DNA of 64,000 bases from Tribonema minus (Eukaryota; Sar; Xanthophyceae; Tribonematales; Tribonemataceae): NCBI GenBank assembly GCA_017506865.1, contig JAFCMP010000171.1, positions 56,942 to 120,941 of the forward strand, written 5' to 3'. This document shows, piece by piece, positions 18,751 through 30,800 of this stretch (the stretch's first letter is position 1; the number at the start of each line of letters is the position of its first letter). The position numbers were made by a program, and so were the translations under genes. The notes beneath the pieces were generated by a model that was not told the DNA's origin, searched no databases, and was given only the letters and a program-made list of their open reading frames with translations.

Positions 18751-19318
18751 TATGAGCCTTAAGCTCAAGCTGAAGCTAGAGTTATTCGACGGCAAGGAGG
18801 AGGATTGGCCTATGTTCGCCAACGCGTTCGAGTCGGCACTGCTGTGCGAAGGAGTCCCGGCATGCATGGTGCAATGGGGAGAGCAGTTCGACGTTGGGCT
18901 GCGGGTCAGCAACCAGCGCGTCTACGACGAGCTGGACGTCAGGATTTACTCAGCGTTGGTCGCCTGCGTGTCCCGCAAGGCGACTGACGTCCACTACATC
19001 CTACTACGCGACGGGAACAACAGGCACGGAAGGGAGTTCTTCAGGGCGTTGCAGCGGAGGTTCGAGCCGAGGAGCGTCAGTACGGCCATGGCAATATCGG
19101 ACCAGCTGCACTCTCTGGAGATGGGGGAGCGCTCGGTGGCGGAGTATTTCGGTCACGCGCGCTACCTGCGGTCCAGATTGGCCACGCTGGGCATAGCGAT
19201 GGCTGATGGCGAGCTGCTGCTGCTCTTGTTGCGGGGTCTCCCCAACACGGAAGGTTACCGGATGGCTCTTGTTGCGGGGTCTCCCCAACACGGAAGGTTA
19301 CCGGATGGTGGCTACTAA
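18751..19318 (+). CDS. copia gag region
   Basis: Frame beginning MSLKLKLKLELFDGKEEDWP just after the left LTR (an upstream in-frame ATG lies in the LTR). The pattern of a KL.LFDG..W start, a YDELDVRIYSALVACV helix and an LEMGERSVAEYFGHARYLRS block is typical of copia gag (UBN2-like), which forms the particle shell. Part of a fossil element. Confidence 0.75.
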
Positions 19319-22300
19319 TCTCCGGTGCATGCCACGCATGGACTTGGATGAGGCGGAGCGGCAGCTCAAGGCGCACTACGACGCGGAGGTCGCAGCTGCG
19401 AGGACCGGCAAGGGCGCATCAGTCTTTGCAGCACAGGTTCCAGGCAAGGGTCTGGACAGGAGCGTGCCTCAAGTTAAGGGCGCGTGTCATTGGTTTGGGC
19501 GCGTAGGTCACTGGGCCTACGAGTGCAAACAGAAAAAGGCCGGCAAGAAGCCGGCGCCAGGGTCAGTTGCGGCAAAGAGGTCCTTGGCGAAGCAGCAGCG
19601 TCGTCAGCAAGAGGCAGGCGGCGAGGATCCTACACGGGCTTGCATCGCTCGGGTCGGAGAGTCGCAGGGTGAGGGCACAGCTTTAGCAGCAGCTGTGCCT
19701 CAGCAGCAGCAGGCGTCTGGCGATGTCTACATATACGTCGACAGTGGAGCAAACCGGCACATCATTGACCCTTTGCAGCTTGGGGTCGACTTGAGCTCAG
19801 TAGTTTCAGCATGGCGGCCCGATCGTATCCCGGTGGAGACTGCTCATGCTTCAGCTTCTGGGGAGGTCACGGTGTCGGTGGGCGTAGCCGACTTGCACAT
19901 CAAGGTGCCAGTCAAGCACGGGCGCGAGGAGCAGCTGCTGGTGCGGGAGGGAGTAGTAATTCCCGGGTCAGGACAGTTACTGCTCAGTGCCTCACTTCTG
20001 ACCAAGCATGGCGGCAGTGTCATTCTCAGCAAGCATCACTCCAAGTTAATTCTGCCGGGAGAACCTCGCGAGGAGGTACGTTTGGAGCCCTTCGGAGGCC
20101 TTTTCCGCTTCAGGGTGCGTCTGGACCGCAAAGGCGCACAGCTTGCTGGAGGCGGTAAGGAGGGCGCAGCCGCTTATGCAGCGAAGGTCTCTCTGCAGCG
20201 ATGGCATCAGCGGCTGGGGCACCTCAACCTGGCGGACATGCGGAGGCTTGCAGATACGGAGGGGAGCGGAGTTCAACTTCCAGTTGGGGAGCTGGAGCCT
20301 TGTGAGACCTGCCATTTGGGCAAGGCAGCTCACCAGCCGCACCCCCCTCAGGCCACACAGGGTGCTACTGCCAAAGGACAGCTTTGGCACTCGGACACGG
20401 CCGGGCCCTACGAGGTGGAGAGCCGCAACAGGAGCCTCTACGCTCGGGTGTTCATCGACGAGGTATCTAGGTACCATGTAGTTTACTGTCACCGGCACAA
20501 GGGTGACCAGGTGGCACACGTGGAGCGGCTGCGCGGGGAGGTACTGGCGCCTGCAGCGGTGCATATGCACGAATTGCACATGGACTGTGCAAAGGAGTTC
20601 ATTAGCGCAGATCTTCAGGAGCACGCGCGCTCGGCGGGGTACTTGCTCAGCCACTCTTCGCCGCACACTCCGGAGTCCAACGGCATCGCTGAGCGGGCTT
20701 GGCGCACCATCAACAGCAAGGCCCGCTGCATGCTGCAGCATGCCTCCCTCCCACTATTTCTATGGGAGCATGCAGTGCAGGCGGCAGTGTACCTCATCAA
20801 CAGGAGCCCTCATTCAGCCATAGGGGGGCAGACGCCGTACGAGGCGTGGACGGGCAAGGTGGCGAACCTGGAGCACATACGGGTGTTTGGCTCCTATGCG
20901 TACGTGTGCGCGGAGGGCGAACAGGGCAAGATGACCAACAAGGGCTGGCGCGGGCGGCTGGTCGGCTGGTCAGAGTCTGTTCGCGGAGGATACCTTATCT
21001 ACAACGAGCGCACCTGGCAAGTAGTGGTCAGCAGGAATGTCACCTTCATAGAAACGCCCGGAGAGTCGCCTGACACAATTGACGCGCCATCAGTGGGGGA
21101 GGGAGAACAGCAGCAGCCTCAACCTACTGGCGCGCACGCAGCAGATGCAGCAGACGCAGCAGCAGATGCAACAGATGTGGAAGCAGCGGAGCCCGGGGAG
21201 GGCGCCCGAGTAGCACCTGAGGCGTCGCGTACGCGCAGCGGGCGCGGTTACTCGGCTCAGCCTGCCGCGAGATTTGCTGCCTTGGCGGAGCAGGTGCCAG
21301 CAGACCCCAAGTCGTACAGGGAGGCTGTCTCGGGCACTGATGGCGGCAAGTGGCGGGCGGCGTGCGATCGCGAGATTGCGGAGCTGCAGGGCAGGGGCAC
21401 TTGGAGTCTCATTCCACGCAGTGAGGTGGACGTGGGCGCCAAAGTGCTTGGCTGCACTTGGGTCTTCAAGACCAAGTTCGGCGAGCAAGGCGAGGTTGTT
21501 CGTCACAAGGCGCGGCTAGTAGTGCGGGGCGATCAGCAACGACCCGGCATCGACTTCGACGACGTCTACGCGCCCACCGCAGACATCAAGTCACTACGGT
21601 CTGTTGTGGCGCTAGCTGCTCATCACGGCTGGCAGCTACACATCTGCGACGTCATGAACGCGTTCGTCCAAGCCGACATCGACAAGCCTACATTCGTGCG
21701 GCAGCCGGAGGGCTACGTGCAGCGCGGAGCAGACGGCGAGCCTCTTGTGATGCAGCTGCACAAGGGACTTTACGGCTTGCACCAGAGCCCAGCGCTTTGG
21801 CACAGGAAGCTGATCGACTTTCTGCTGGAGCACGGCTTTGTTCAGTCACCGGCGGACGCTTGCGTGCTGCGCAACTGCAGCAACGGAGTCATCGTGGTCA
21901 TCTACGTGGACGACGTGTTCACAACGGGCAGCACGGACAGCGGCGTGCTGCAGGCGACCGTTGACCTCATCGCCAGCGAGTTCGCCATCAAGGACCTGGG
22001 ATTTCCCACGCGGTTCCTCGGCATCAACTTCACGCGCCACGACGACGGCAGCATCACGCTCTCGCAACCAGACTACATCAACACGCTGCTGGAGCGTCAC
22101 CACCAGCTAGGCGCGCATCCGGCACACACCCCAGCGGCGACAACGGCTATTGCAGCAGAGGAGTTAGCGCAGCTGGAGGGAGCTCAGGTAGCAGAGTACC
22201 AGAGCATGGTTGGCGGACTGCAGTGCATAGCCACTTGCACGCGGCCGGACATCAGCTTTACGGTGTCGCAGCTACAGCGGCACATGGCGCAGCCCAAGCG

Positions 22301-22856
22301 GTGCCACATGGAGGCAGCCAAGCGCGTGCTGCATTACCTGATGGGCCACCCCACAGGTATCACCTACAGGCGGCAGGAGGGAGCGCAGCTGCAACTGGTC
22401 GGCTATGCGGACGCGTCGTTCGCCAGCGACAGCTCTACGCGGCGCAGTCAGACCGGCTACGCGTTTCTGCTCTGCGGAGCGGCGGTAGTTTGGCGCTCGA
22501 AACTGCAGCCTTGCGTCACGCTTTCTTCAACGGAGGCGGAGTACGTGGCGCTTTGCGAGGCTAGTAAGGAAGTGCGGCCTTTGGCGCAGCTGCTGGAGTT
22601 TCTTGGCGCGGAGCAGGGGGTGGTGCGCATTATGGAGGACAATGCAGCGGCGATCCATTTAGCTGCGGACGCAGGTGCCTCGCAGCGCACTAAGCACATT
22701 GATGTAAAGTACCATTATGTGCGCGAGCAGGTGCAGAACGGACTAGTATCAGTAGAGTCAGTGCGCACACAGGAGCAGCATGCAGATGTGCTGACCAAAG
22801 TGCTAGGCGCAGTTCAGCACCACTTCCACATAGCGGCGCTTTTGGGCAGCGCATGA
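19206..22856 (+). CDS. copia pol polyprotein
   Basis: About 1216 codons. Visible parts in order: zinc-knuckle-like GACHWFGRVGHWAYEC; aspartic protease IYVDSGANRHII; integrase with HQRLGHLN..ETCHLGKA zinc region and the D, D, E core (LWHSDTAGPY, LHMDCAKEFI, ESNGIAERAWRT); reverse transcriptase from WVFKTKFG with VVIYVDDVF; RNase H with GYADASFASD, SSTEAEYVAL and KHIDVKYHYVRE; and a HADVLTK end. These are the standard copia enzymes for copying and inserting the element. Gag and pol overlap in different frames; the family is usually expressed as a single polyprotein or by read-through. Confidence 0.93.
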   Translation: MASCCCSCCGVSPTRKVTGWLLLRGLPNTEGYRMVATNLRCMPRMDLDEAERQLKAHYDAEVAAARTGKGASVFAAQVPGKGLDRSVPQVKGACHWFGRVGHWAYECKQKKAGKKPAPGSVAAKRSLAKQQRRQQEAGGEDPTRACIARVGESQGEGTALAAAVPQQQQASGDVYIYVDSGANRHIIDPLQLGVDLSSVVSAWRPDRIPVETAHASASGEVTVSVGVADLHIKVPVKHGREEQLLVREGVVIPGSGQLLLSASLLTKHGGSVILSKHHSKLILPGEPREEVRLEPFGGLFRFRVRLDRKGAQLAGGGKEGAAAYAAKVSLQRWHQRLGHLNLADMRRLADTEGSGVQLPVGELEPCETCHLGKAAHQPHPPQATQGATAKGQLWHSDTAGPYEVESRNRSLYARVFIDEVSRYHVVYCHRHKGDQVAHVERLRGEVLAPAAVHMHELHMDCAKEFISADLQEHARSAGYLLSHSSPHTPESNGIAERAWRTINSKARCMLQHASLPLFLWEHAVQAAVYLINRSPHSAIGGQTPYEAWTGKVANLEHIRVFGSYAYVCAEGEQGKMTNKGWRGRLVGWSESVRGGYLIYNERTWQVVVSRNVTFIETPGESPDTIDAPSVGEGEQQQPQPTGAHAADAADAAADATDVEAAEPGEGARVAPEASRTRSGRGYSAQPAARFAALAEQVPADPKSYREAVSGTDGGKWRAACDREIAELQGRGTWSLIPRSEVDVGAKVLGCTWVFKTKFGEQGEVVRHKARLVVRGDQQRPGIDFDDVYAPTADIKSLRSVVALAAHHGWQLHICDVMNAFVQADIDKPTFVRQPEGYVQRGADGEPLVMQLHKGLYGLHQSPALWHRKLIDFLLEHGFVQSPADACVLRNCSNGVIVVIYVDDVFTTGSTDSGVLQATVDLIASEFAIKDLGFPTRFLGINFTRHDDGSITLSQPDYINTLLERHHQLGAHPAHTPAATTAIAAEELAQLEGAQVAEYQSMVGGLQCIATCTRPDISFTVSQLQRHMAQPKRCHMEAAKRVLHYLMGHPTGITYRRQEGAQLQLVGYADASFASDSSTRRSQTGYAFLLCGAAVVWRSKLQPCVTLSSTEAEYVALCEASKEVRPLAQLLEFLGAEQGVVRIMEDNAAAIHLAADAGASQRTKHIDVKYHYVREQVQNGLVSVESVRTQEQHADVLTKVLGAVQHHFHIAALLGSA

Positions 22857-22964
22857 TTGCAGTTGTTGTTTAGTGGCAGCGCAGAGTAAGGCACCAGGCT
22901 CTGTCACGGTTGTCATTTCAGTTTTGACAGTCAAGCTCATGGGAGTCTTGACTGGGGGAGGGTA

Positions 22965-23227
22965 TTGAAATGAACACTGTTTTGTAGCAGTCAGGTTGCA
23001 CTTGAAGTTGTGCACTTGACGTTGCAGTTTGTTCGAGATCTGTTCGAGATCAGTTCGAGATCTTTTGCATGGATGACTCAGCAATCCTGAGCTGGAATGC
23101 CCAGGCTTGCTGTGCTTTGTAATATCACTTCCTTTCCTACACACTAGCAGGTGTGTGTGACTTGTTGCTGTGATGGCTCAAGCTCAGGTTCCTCTGCACG
23201 GTGATTTGCGCGATGTCAATATTGCAA
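22965..23227 (+). repeat. copia right LTR
   Basis: About 263 bp, ~99 % identical to the left LTR. Confidence 0.9.
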
Positions 23228-24281
23228 CACACAGCTGCAGGTATGAGCAAGGGAATGTTTTTTTAATTGAACAACGGAACCACGTCTCGCAAACTGCAAC
23301 TGAGGGTCAATTGGGCATTCGGGTGGCACCACATCGTGAGGTGAAGCGCAAATACGGCGTTTCAATGCACCAGAGTTGCTGTTGCCATCGGCAGTCATCC
23401 ATGAGCCTGCTGGCAAGTGAAGCACTGATGCCCAAGGTGAAGTTAGCTTCTTGTGAAGTTTATACTTGACCCCATTCCAGGTACGAGCTGTTTTGCGGTG
23501 TGCCGTGCACTTGTAGTGAACGAGACTGACGCAGGTGAGCCGGCAGCCCCATGCAGCCCCCAGCGAAGTCGCGCTTTACAAGAACTTCAACACAGTACAA
23601 CAAAGTTGCCGCACACGAGTACGTAGTGTTAATCTCAGAAGGGCCTTCTCTAGCACATGCGTAGTGTCAGTGTCCACTCCTCCTATCCTCCTCCCACACA
23701 CGTTGCTTCACTCTTCGGCTTCATTACACTCCATGATTATGGCTTACTGGACTCCTTCTGGTGTTGCGTTGTCTTGCAGTGGGGCAACAGTATGAGGATG
23801 GCTGAGCCGGTGGCCAAGGCGGATATTATTAAGATGGTGGAGCAGCGTCCTTATGCTCGTACCGCCAACTTCTTCGGCTGCGCTCGCTCCCAACGCGTGC
23901 GGCTAGGCCCTACTGGGTCATCATACTCTATTATGATATGTGGCTGCCATCACTGGTGTCGGCGTTGCGGGGTTAGCACTCAGGCCCTTGTGATGTCTGT
24001 ACTGCTACTGCTAGCGTTCTGTGTGTGTTGAGTGTCAAGGATTCACCTCATGGCCGGTGCTGGATCTGTCATGAGCAGCCGCTGCGCAGGGGAGCGACCT
24101 GCAGCGAGCATCAATCGATCAGGCGTCAATATGCAAGATGACGTTTGAGTGCATCAGTCCTGCGTCTGTTCGTGTCCTTGCTGCACGAATTCAAAATCTG
24201 AGGTAGCTCAAACATCACGAGCGCTGCCACCTGATGTTGATTGCGTGCGGCTGCCACCGCACCTGCATTGCACTGATTACG
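23228..24281. other. no firm gene; one exon-like segment
   Basis: Mostly featureless. At about 23780-23935 an intron-like acceptor (GTTGTCTTGCAG) is followed by an open frame containing MRMAEPVAKADIIKMVEQRP and YARTANFFG, which reads like an exon of an unidentified gene, but no partner exons were found. Confidence 0.3.
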
Positions 24282-24287
24282 CTTCAC

Positions 24288-24333
24288 CCCCGGGGTCCAA
24301 GCTCCCCTCCCCCCCCCCCCCGGCTCCGCGACG
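24288..24333. repeat. left terminal inverted repeat
   Basis: Perfect match to the right end over the first 20 bases, then a C tract interrupted by one T, then CTCCGCGACG. CTTCAC precedes it at 24282-24287. Confidence 0.85.
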
Positions 24334-24825
24334 CCAAAACCCCCTCTCCCCCCCACTTCCTATTGCGGCCTATTATCAACACCCCTGACCTATTAGAGGG
24401 TGTTTTTGAACAGCTCTCAGTGTGTAGAGTGCGATGGTGAAGTCAAATAAAAAAAAGGATTCGATGTTGAGGTTTTCCCCAGCGTCCAAACTTTGCCCCT
24501 GCGCAAGCATAGCAAGGGTGGCCTCGCCCTTTTACTCGACATAGGTGTAGCACACTCAAGGCACACATCTTAAGGCGATGAACGGCCATTCACAACAACG
24601 AGAAAAGCCATGTTTGCATTAGCATGCTGCTATAATGGTATTGGCCTTGCCGGGAGCTGAATCGCTGAACACCTGATGACATGTGGACACCACATGATTT
24701 GCAATGTAATACTACTATGGCACACACAGGGCAACAAAATGACAATGTATTCTTCATTGCTCATGTTACATAGTAGTATAAAAAGCACTAAAGCAAGCTA
24801 TGGCATGCAGCTGCAGCAGCAGCCA

Positions 24826-27800
24826 CTATGTGTGGTATTGCACAGCGGTGATCACTCGGTCGCGCGTACTAGTGGTGGTGCGCGTTTCACGTCCGTCGTC
24901 CGCCATCATCTGAGACCGCTTGCGTTTGGCCCTGGTGCCACTGGCATCACCACGCGGCAACTCGCTTTGTGCAATCTCAGCAATGGCAGCATCAAGCGCA
25001 TCTCTGTCAATCTTGCTGAGTACGTACTCGAACGACTCGGAGCCATCAGCACCCTGCACCGCTTTGGACGTCAACGTGATAGGGGCCAACACATGCGCAA
25101 TGTCATAGCACTGATGATCGGGCTCGTTCAAAACGTAAACACTGTCCACGTCAGGGCCGCTAGTGTCAGCTTGCGTAGCTTTGTACCAGTGCGCAACCAC
25201 CACGATCGTGCCCTCATAGCTGTCGAGGTCAACTGGCTCTCTGTACTCGACTCTACGACGACCTGCAAGCTTGATCAAACGCTGCACCTTGCCAAGCCAA
25301 AAATGGTATGGCTGTTGGCTGTTGCGGTTCTCCGAGCTGTTTTCGAATATCATTGCAAAATCGCCTTGCAGACCCAGCATGCGTCGCTCACGCTCCAGTG
25401 CCTGCAGCATCACAGCACATTACAACAGGAGAAAACAAAAAGCGTTACTACATAATTGTATGGAGATACTTTTTGTGCAATGAGCAAATATGATATCACA
25501 AACATCTTCCATGTTACAGTATTTGAAGTGTAAAGTTAGAGTCAAAGTAAATAGAGCACCCATGCAAATGGCACTATCTCGGTACGAAATATGAACATGG
25601 GTTGGCAGAACAATCATTCCCATACTAGCATCACAAGTCCACAAATCGCTACACCGCGTACTTGATTTACTGTTGCAGATGTACATGTGCATACAGTTCG
25701 AGTACATAAAACCGCGTTTGTCTGCCAGACCACAACTTCCGCAGAAGCTCTCCTGGAAACACACACTCAATTCCACAACATTCTGATGTGCGCATAACAC
25801 CACTCAATTCCACAAGGTTCTAATGTGCGCACAACACCAGTATGCATGTACCAACAGTAAAGAAAAATATCACCTGCAATGCATGTACCAACAGTAAAAA
25901 AAGATCACCTGAAACACTGTCCGCTGGCTCGGTGCTCCGCTGGTCCCTTGAGTGACACGGGTCAGCCGGTCCTTTGAAAGCTTGGCACCAGGCTTGACAT
26001 GGTTCAGCTCCGACACCAGCTGCTGTATGGAGACAAGCCCACGCTCTGGAACCTCGACGTGAGGACAAATCTTCGTACGGCTGCTCGAAGGCCCCGGCCC
26101 CCCCTCGCACTCGATGGTGACCATCGCAGGCTCGCCTTCCGTGGGCGCATCACTAATGGCCTCTGTGATGAGCGTGTCCACAACGGCGCGCAACTCGCTG
26201 CGTGCGTTGTCGCTGTCGCGGCTTATGCCGCCAACAATCACCTCCTGCTCCACCCCCAAGTCATCCTCAACCACATCAAATGTGTGAGTCGCCAGCCCTG
26301 GATGATCACTGAGCTCCTCATCACTAGGCTGAATGGCAGCCAACGCCTTGGCTCCCAATGTGTGAGGATGATCCGTTTCATCTCCATCGTCATCGTCTGT
26401 GTCAGACTCCGAGCGCAATGATGGCGCATCGTCTCTGCAAAGGCAAGCAAACATAATGGTTAGCTGCTTGCATTGCATGGTAGTATCCGCTCATGATATT
26501 GTGAGACTTCAGTGCACGTCATGATGGTGCTGCCAGTGACATGCTGAATGTGCCATGCATAAGCTTACCATAGAGCATGCGATGATGGGCGTGCGGTCAC
26601 TGGCAGTAGTCTGCATCAGCAAAGCAGTAATCACGCTATGCAAGTCCACAGAATGCAGCGGCACTTCAAAGTGGACTGCAGCAACACTTATGGTGTACTT
26701 GTAGTCTAATAGGCAAAGATTGGTGTAACAAAAGGGATGGCCTCTATCATCTCCAAAACGATGCCAGCACCGCTGATTGTATAGTATCAAACATGATGAT
26801 TGGATGATCTAGGGATGCTGCGCATGCGTGTTGAAGAGCACGGTCACAAGCGTACCATTTGGCATGCATGCATACCTCGCCGCTGTCGCTGGCTGACCCC
26901 GGCCCGCTTCTGGTAGCGCCGCACTGCGGATAGGCGCCTGTGCTCCAGCGGGCCTGTGATAACAGTGGCATCGCATCCTGTGTGAACATGTGCAGAGTGA
27001 GCAAACCATTCAACAAGTTGTCCTGGGTCATGGTAGTTTTTGCCTGCATTTCTCCCTTGTTCAGCCCCTAGAAAGACGAAGCTAGTACTACCTGTGGTTC
27101 GCCTGACGACATCACATAGGCTAGTGCTACGGAACCACAAAAAAAACAGTTACGATCACATTGAACTACAGCAGCACGCACCTGTTAGGAACTGCAGGAA
27201 TGGTGTTCATGGGCGCCTCGTGTCCCTGATCATCATGGTCTGCTGTCCGCATGTGCAGAAGTGCTGTCTCCTCTTCTGCCCATGGCTCAATGTACCACTG
27301 ATCGGCCTCCGCAAATGTTGAAGGCAGAGCTGTAGGAAATCCAGCCGGCGGTGAGAGCAGGTGTTTCAGGGATGGGGGTCTAATGCCCAAGCTCCAGGCA
27401 AAAGTCGTTGCTCGCTGCTGACCAAGCGTCCATTGTAGTGTCAGCTCCGCGTCGCTGCAAAACCAGGCAACACACATGTAGGCCTTCCAGAGTTCATCTG
27501 ACTGTAAAGCTGGGTAGGAATAACATTTGATTGAGAGTACGTACTTCTCAGTACATCAATAGCGAGCCTATGAGTACTCCAATAGCTTGAAGGCCTGCCG
27601 CCAACTCATTGAAAGCAGATGCGCTTTGAAAGCGTGGGTGTCATGCCCATGTTGCATCACTTGTGTATGAGGCACGAACTCTAAATGCCACCACCGAAGC
27701 ACCACCCTTTGCACAACATCAAGAGGACGCATTCTCAGCTGACAATGTGTAAAAAGGCAGGATCTAAAGCTTCACACACATCGTTCCGCTGTGAAATGCT

Positions 27801-30800
27801 ACAGCAGTTTTTTGTATCATTTCCTCACCTGGGGTACACTGTGAGATCTGCAGCAGCAGGATGCCCATCAGCACCATTGTCATTGCCAGGCATGGCATCC
27901 TGCAGCACAAATGGCATAGCGAGAAAAGGTACATGGGATAAGGTGGCATTGCGCAATTTGCAGGAAACTTAATCCTAACCCCTGTGTTGCTGTTATCAAA
28001 AATCAAAATCTGCATACAGTGGTGCAGCTTTTCACATCAAAGTGTAATGGTGCGAATTAGCCATGGCAGAACACATGAAATGACTCCGTCTGTCAATGTA
28101 GCGGATTTACTGACCTTGTGCCACACATCACACAGTTTCTCATGGCTGCGTTTCTTTAGCGGCGCATCAGGGTTGCACATCTGCTCTTCCACATGCCAGT
28201 ACTTTGGCACCGCGCGCAAGGCATCGTGGTGTGTGTAGATGCGTTGCATTGTAGATGATGCGCCGCTTCCGCAGAGCTCCGAGAACACCTTCTCACAGCA
28301 GTCGCTGCCATCTTGCATGAGAGCACAAGGCAGCCCAGGGGTGAAGTCCCGGAAGAACCTGTGCAAAGCGCAGTGCCACACACACACACATGTTACCATG
28401 GCAATCATGAAATTACAATAATCTGTACATGGTTACATCCTGCAGAACATGAAAACACGGCAGACCCCGCAGAGAGCTAATGAGGGGTGTTGGCATCTGA
28501 GATCTACTGAGCGTACATGCGCAATCATATATAGTGATGCACACCTGATGTAGAGCTGGTCATAATTCATTGCAAAGGACGTACAGCGTCATCATAAATA
28601 CAGCCTCAGCAGAAGAAAGAAGGGCACCTGATGATGAGGATGACGTTGTGCACAGAGATGGTGATGTCCTCATAGCACTCCCTGCTGATGAAGTTCGCTT
28701 TCAAGGTGAGCCGCTCCGCGCGTAGCAGCCAAGAGCGCCACAACCGCAAGAAGTGCAGCACAAATGATGCTGCTTCGGCTCTCTCAGCCAACGTCCAGCT
28801 GCTGCTGAAGAACACCGACACGTAGTTCCAGATCACCTGGGCAACGTGCACATTGAGGCTCTTGAGATCAATGCAAAATGGACCCTCAACTGCAGTGGTA
28901 TGACACTGATTCGGCATGGCATACGCCTGCAGTATGGTACATGCCCCATGACAGCACTGCGACAGAGCTCTTCGATGACAGTAGCGTTCGCAAAGCCAGG
29001 CAGGCACACGCGCACGCATTGCCACAGTATGCCACACAAGCCACTAGCAGTTGCATATCCACGTTTAAGGCAGCTTGAAGCCTGCGCGCGGAGGTTGCAC
29101 GCAGCTTTGAAATGGTGATTCGATTTGCAAGCAGTGCTTGAAGCACCTGCGGTGTTATGCGGCCAATCCTATAATAGACTTTACTTCTTACTGCTAAAGC
29201 TAAGGCCTATGATGATCAGTCTGTCCCTGATGGCGCTTGTTGCTTCGACTAGAAATGCACATGTACCTCAAGGTAGGCACTGGTCCCATGTGTGGGTGTG
29301 CCGTGGCGACTTGCAAGGGTAGCAAGGCCTGCCCTTACTCTCCTGAAGGCAAGGCGTTGGCAAGCCGCCCAGTTTTGCCTATCTGTGCGCTCGACGTCGT
29401 TCGCACGGAGCCCGTGCTGCGCAAATGGGAGCTGGTCAAACACGGCCTTAACGTGGCTCATGTGTGCCATGTAATCACCCATCGCCAGCACCCGCGTTGC
29501 AGAGTCCAAGGGGTTCATCAGCTTCTTCCCGTTGTGGATTGGGTCCTGCGAATGGATGCCACGCACTTCCCCACCTGCAGCAACATGCGCGAGACCGTAA
29601 AGCTATAGAGTGAAAAATGAGCATTCGGCAGGCTGTAAATTACCTAGTGGCAGCCTGAGACTCATACATATGCAAGGCCTGAAAAATCAATACACAGTGC
29701 TTTTTTAACCTGGTGTTGTGTACCTTGTTGCCATGCACTGAACAGGAAGCCTGGTGCTGGCAGGTAATATCTGCTGCCGCGCTCCCCAGATCCTTGGGCA
29801 CGGTAGTCCTCAAGCTGCAGTTTCCGCCTACGAGCATCTCCATCCGACGCATGGCCAATCAGGGGGCCCAGCGCATGCAGCAAATGCGTGCGCCACAGCT
29901 CGGCTGCATGTGTCCATTGGCTGCGCACAAAGTCTGCATCGAACCTGTTGCACACCGCCTGCAGAAAAACCAAGCCAAAGCGCGCGTCAGTGTCAATATC
30001 ATGGCTAAGCAACAGATATTGTCGTCAGTGTTGTTGTGATTTAGCGAGGTTCAACGTGTTGTGTTACGTTTGAGATGTCCAATAAATTAAATATCACAAT
30101 GGCGGCAGAGATGCCGTAAACATTTATACCAGTGCAGCAACCTGCAGCATTGTCAGCTCCAGCGGCATATAATATAGTGACAGCAATATGTATGCTCCAT
30201 ATATATGATGCATCACTTACCTGTACCATGACACAGAGTTTTGGCAGCTGTGAATGCAGGGGGTTGATCACCATGACTCTGCCATAGCCCCCTCGTTTCT
30301 TGCCTGCAAACGCCTGCACGATGACATCGTAGCCGTCACCTGCACACAACCATCAACATTTGCAACAGTGCACATGAGATTGTAACAGGTGGTACTCATA
30401 CTGCAATGTTAGACTCGTCTCGTTGAGGTGTTTGAAGTCGTGGCATAGAATGCAAAAAGTACTGTGTCTGATAAGCTAATGCATATTTAACGGTCTCAGA
30501 CAACTGTAGATCAGCGATAGATCATAAAAATACCATCAGGTCCAGGTGGCAGGTCGACGCGGACACCATCCAAGCTGCAGGTGTGGCCGTCGCCTTCGTC
30601 GCCGCAGAAGCCCACCAGGGTGTTTGAAGCTAGGTCAAATGTGACGGAAGAGTCGATCTTCGTCTCGTCCTCTGACATTTGCGTAGGCACAGGCCCAATT
30701 ATGCCCTTCGCCTCCTTCAGGCGCTTGTACACTGCTCCCAAGCGCTTGAACGCTTCCGGGTTCAAGGACCCTGTGTAGACATACTGTGCATCAGAGAGAA

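Larger units (their letters stand above)
18482..23227 (+). mobile_element. Ty1/copia LTR retrotransposon
   Basis: A fossil or very recent copy of ~4.75 kb. Direct LTRs of ~264 bp (18484-18747 and 22965-23227) differ at only about two positions, so the insertion is young. Internal parts in order: gag, protease, integrase, reverse transcriptase and RNase H, the copia order. A polypurine tract (TGGGGGAGGG) lies just before the right LTR. It looks nearly whole, with about one break. A clear target duplication was not identified. Confidence 0.93.
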
